Origin: Gemmatimonadota bacterium
GTDB lineage: Bacteria > Latescibacterota > UBA2968 > UBA8231
DNA: 33,417 bases
Direction of reading: 5' to 3'
NCBI GenBank assembly: GCA_018673255.1
Contig: JABHDC010000252.1
Location: 1 to 33,417, forward strand
The notes below the pieces were generated by a model, which saw nothing but the letters and a program-made list of their open reading frames with translations, searched no databases and had not been told where the DNA came from. Within the stretch, counting starts at the first letter, position 1. Each line of letters starts with the position of its first letter. Below, one piece after another: positions 32,757 to 33,417 of this stretch. The translations under genes were made by a program, and so were the position numbers.

Positions 32757-32832
32757 GCCGCTTTAGCTCAATTGGTAGAGCTCCTGATTTGTAATCAGGT
32801 GGTTGAGGGTTCGAGTCCCTTGGGCGGCTCCA
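32757..32832 (+). tRNA. tRNA-Thr (anticodon TGT), CCA encoded
   Basis: The cloverleaf is complete. The acceptor pairs GCCGCTT with GGGCGGC (two G-T pairs at the inner end). The D arm is GCTC/GAGC with AATTGGTA in the loop. The anticodon stem is CCTGA/TCAGG around loop TTTGTAA, giving anticodon TGT (Thr, ACA codons). The T arm is GAGGG-TTCGAGT-CCCTT. The discriminator T is followed by a genomic CCA. Length is 76 nt. It reads in the plus direction with its own promoter and a terminator 20 bp downstream. Confidence 0.95.
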
Positions 32833-32851
32833 GCATAACTTGTTGAAATAG

Positions 32852-32897
32852 AAGGGGTTGTAGAAGGATTCTGAGTCCTTCTACAACCCCTTTCTCA
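32852..32897 (+). terminator. Intrinsic terminator of the tRNA-Thr gene
   Basis: AAGGGGTTGTAGAAGGA (32852-32868) pairs perfectly over 17 bp with 32876-32892 around a 7-base loop, followed by TTTCTC. This is a clear Rho-independent form on the plus strand. Confidence 0.85.
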
Positions 32898-32995
32898 TAG
32901 GCCTGCCCCAGAGCGCCAGCTTGCACCTCACGCGATCGCAAAGGCGATCTTATCCAAAATGGCAGGGCGCGCCCGATCACAAGGGTAGAACGAGT

Positions 32996-33027
32996 AACCG
33001 CGGTCCAGGGAGCCCGGAACCGCGGTT
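32996..33027. terminator. Hairpin terminator downstream of rpsU
   Basis: AACCGCGGT (32996-33004) pairs with ACCGCGGTT (33019-33027), with more pairing inside (CC.GGG with CCCGG). It is followed by TTTCTCTT on the plus strand. It lies 30 bp past the rpsU stop on the minus strand, so it probably serves rpsU and as a backup for the tRNA side. Confidence 0.65.
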
Positions 33028-33056
33028 TTCTCTTGTCAGCCTGTGAGGGCTGGGCC

Positions 33057-33302
33057 TTAGGTGCGCTTCTTGCCCTTGCTGTCCAGACCCTGCTCGGCGT
33101 AGTGAGCGATGCGCTCTTGCTTCTTGCGCCGGCGGATGCTCTTCTGCAGGTCGAGCTTCTTCTGCACGGAGGGCTTGGTGTAGAAGCGCTTGCGCTTGAT
33201 GTCGCGTATCAGTCCAGTGCGCTTAGCCTTGGACGAGAAGCGCCGGAGGGCGCGCTCGAAGGGCTCGTCGGCAGAGAGTTCAACGCTGAAATTGACGGAC
33301 AT
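33057..33302 (-). CDS. rpsU: Small ribosomal subunit protein bS21
   Basis: An 81-aa basic protein of the 30S subunit that helps mRNA binding near the anti-Shine-Dalgarno. The start is the ATG at 33302 (MSVNFSVEL), preceded by AGGAG 12 bases upstream; the in-frame ATG at 33359 adds 19 residues not found in bS21. The core shows FERALRRFSSKAKRTGLI, then the conserved basic run with KRKRFYTKPSVQKK and RRRKKQER. A short C-terminal tail (HYAEQGLDSKGKKRT) extends it slightly beyond E. coli bS21 (71 aa). Confidence 0.93.
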   Translation of the reverse strand: MSVNFSVELSADEPFERALRRFSSKAKRTGLIRDIKRKRFYTKPSVQKKLDLQKSIRRRKKQERIAHYAEQGLDSKGKKRT

Positions 33303-33333
33303 GCTTGTTGCAGACTCCTGAAATTCGGTGGGC

Positions 33334-33350
33334 AGCGCTTCGACAGCGCT
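33334..33350 (-). promoter_or_regulatory. Small hairpin in the rpsU leader
   Basis: AGCGCT (33334-33339) and AGCGCT (33345-33350) pair around a 5-base loop, in the ~60-nt leader between the proposed promoter and the AGGAG site. It may influence translation; evidence is structural only. Confidence 0.3.
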
Positions 33351-33370
33351 ACTTTTCATTGAGCTTCACT

Positions 33371-33399
33371 AAGGTAGCTGGCCGCCCGAGAAGGGGCAA
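33371..33399 (-). promoter_or_regulatory. Candidate promoter of rpsU
   Basis: Read on the minus strand, TTGCCC (33399-33394), a 17-bp spacer and TACCTT (33376-33371) give a plausible sigma70-type promoter. Its spacing and -10 form (TAnnnT) match the tRNA promoter. Confidence 0.45.
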
Positions 33400-33417
33400 G
33401 GACGGGAGGGCGATGGC

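Noticed and set aside
32757..32832. tRNA-Thr as an integration site for a mobile element
   Set aside because: No integrase gene and no second copy of the tRNA 3' end is present in the window.
32795..32980. Minus-strand 61-codon frame ending PPKGLEPSTT
   Set aside because: This is a known false-protein pattern from reading across a tRNA gene and its terminator.

Overview
This window is bacterial chromosome: genes are dense, GC-rich by eye, and all share one codon style. It carries no phage, transposon, integrase or CRISPR hallmark. The gene mix is two phytanoyl-CoA-dioxygenase-like (PhyH) proteins, a sulfatase, a GH4 glycosidase, Gfo/Idh/MocA and enolase-superfamily enzymes, an FAD_oxidored protein with an SLH-like tail, and the RarA/unknown-domain fusion. 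Such sets are typical of uncultured heterotrophs that feed on glycans (Latescibacterota-, Poribacteria- or Planctomycete-like). That assignment is inference from gene content only; no marker here settles the phylum. Lipoboxes and a DsbD/ScsB-type protein suggest a Gram-negative envelope.

Layout. (A) 1-9.1 kb: the 3' part of a six-hairpin glycosidase on +, then a minus-strand run read from high to low coordinates: Glu/Leu/Phe/Val dehydrogenase, a possible 17-codon ORF, an NhaC-type antiporter, a Gfo/Idh/MocA oxidoreductase, a GH4 alpha-glycosidase, a 475-aa beta-rich protein of unknown family, and a PhyH dioxygenase. The last two overlap at GTGA. This looks like a sugar or glycoside utilisation cluster. 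(B) 9.3-14.7 kb: a secreted NTF2-like protein and a HEAT-repeat lipoprotein on -, a CvpA-family membrane protein on +, and a RarA-methyltransferase-like fusion on -. (C) 14.9-21.9 kb: a plus-strand run of NAD(P)-dependent epimerase-like, enolase-superfamily, SSS symporter and DsbD/ScsB-like genes joined by 4-bp stop/start overlaps, followed by a single-domain MetE-like protein. (D) 22-24.5 kb: an HTH regulator divergent from a sulfatase, then a gene-free stretch full of repeats. (E) 24.5-29.2 kb: a two-gene pentose-phosphate/glycolysis operon (PGI and short 6-phosphogluconate dehydrogenase) on -, divergent from RidA-family, small hypothetical and lipoprotein genes on +. A convergent CBM48 protein has a histone-H1-like Lys/Ala tail. 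(F) 29.3-33.4 kb: a second PhyH dioxygenase, a membrane-anchored acidic protein whose frame runs through a TGA into an FAD oxidoreductase, tRNA-Thr(TGT) with a good promoter and terminator, and rpsU on -.

The oddest signals are: (1) the FAD oxidoreductase has no ATG/GTG/TTG codon upstream of its nucleotide-binding motif and sits in frame behind the upstream gene's TGA; (2) a single SLH-like motif ends that oxidoreductase; (3) direct repeats overlap or touch the stop codons of three unrelated genes; (4) there is a cluster of inverted repeats downstream of the sulfatase; (5) several short spaced repeats sit in promoter regions. I see no convincing new defence or mobile system.
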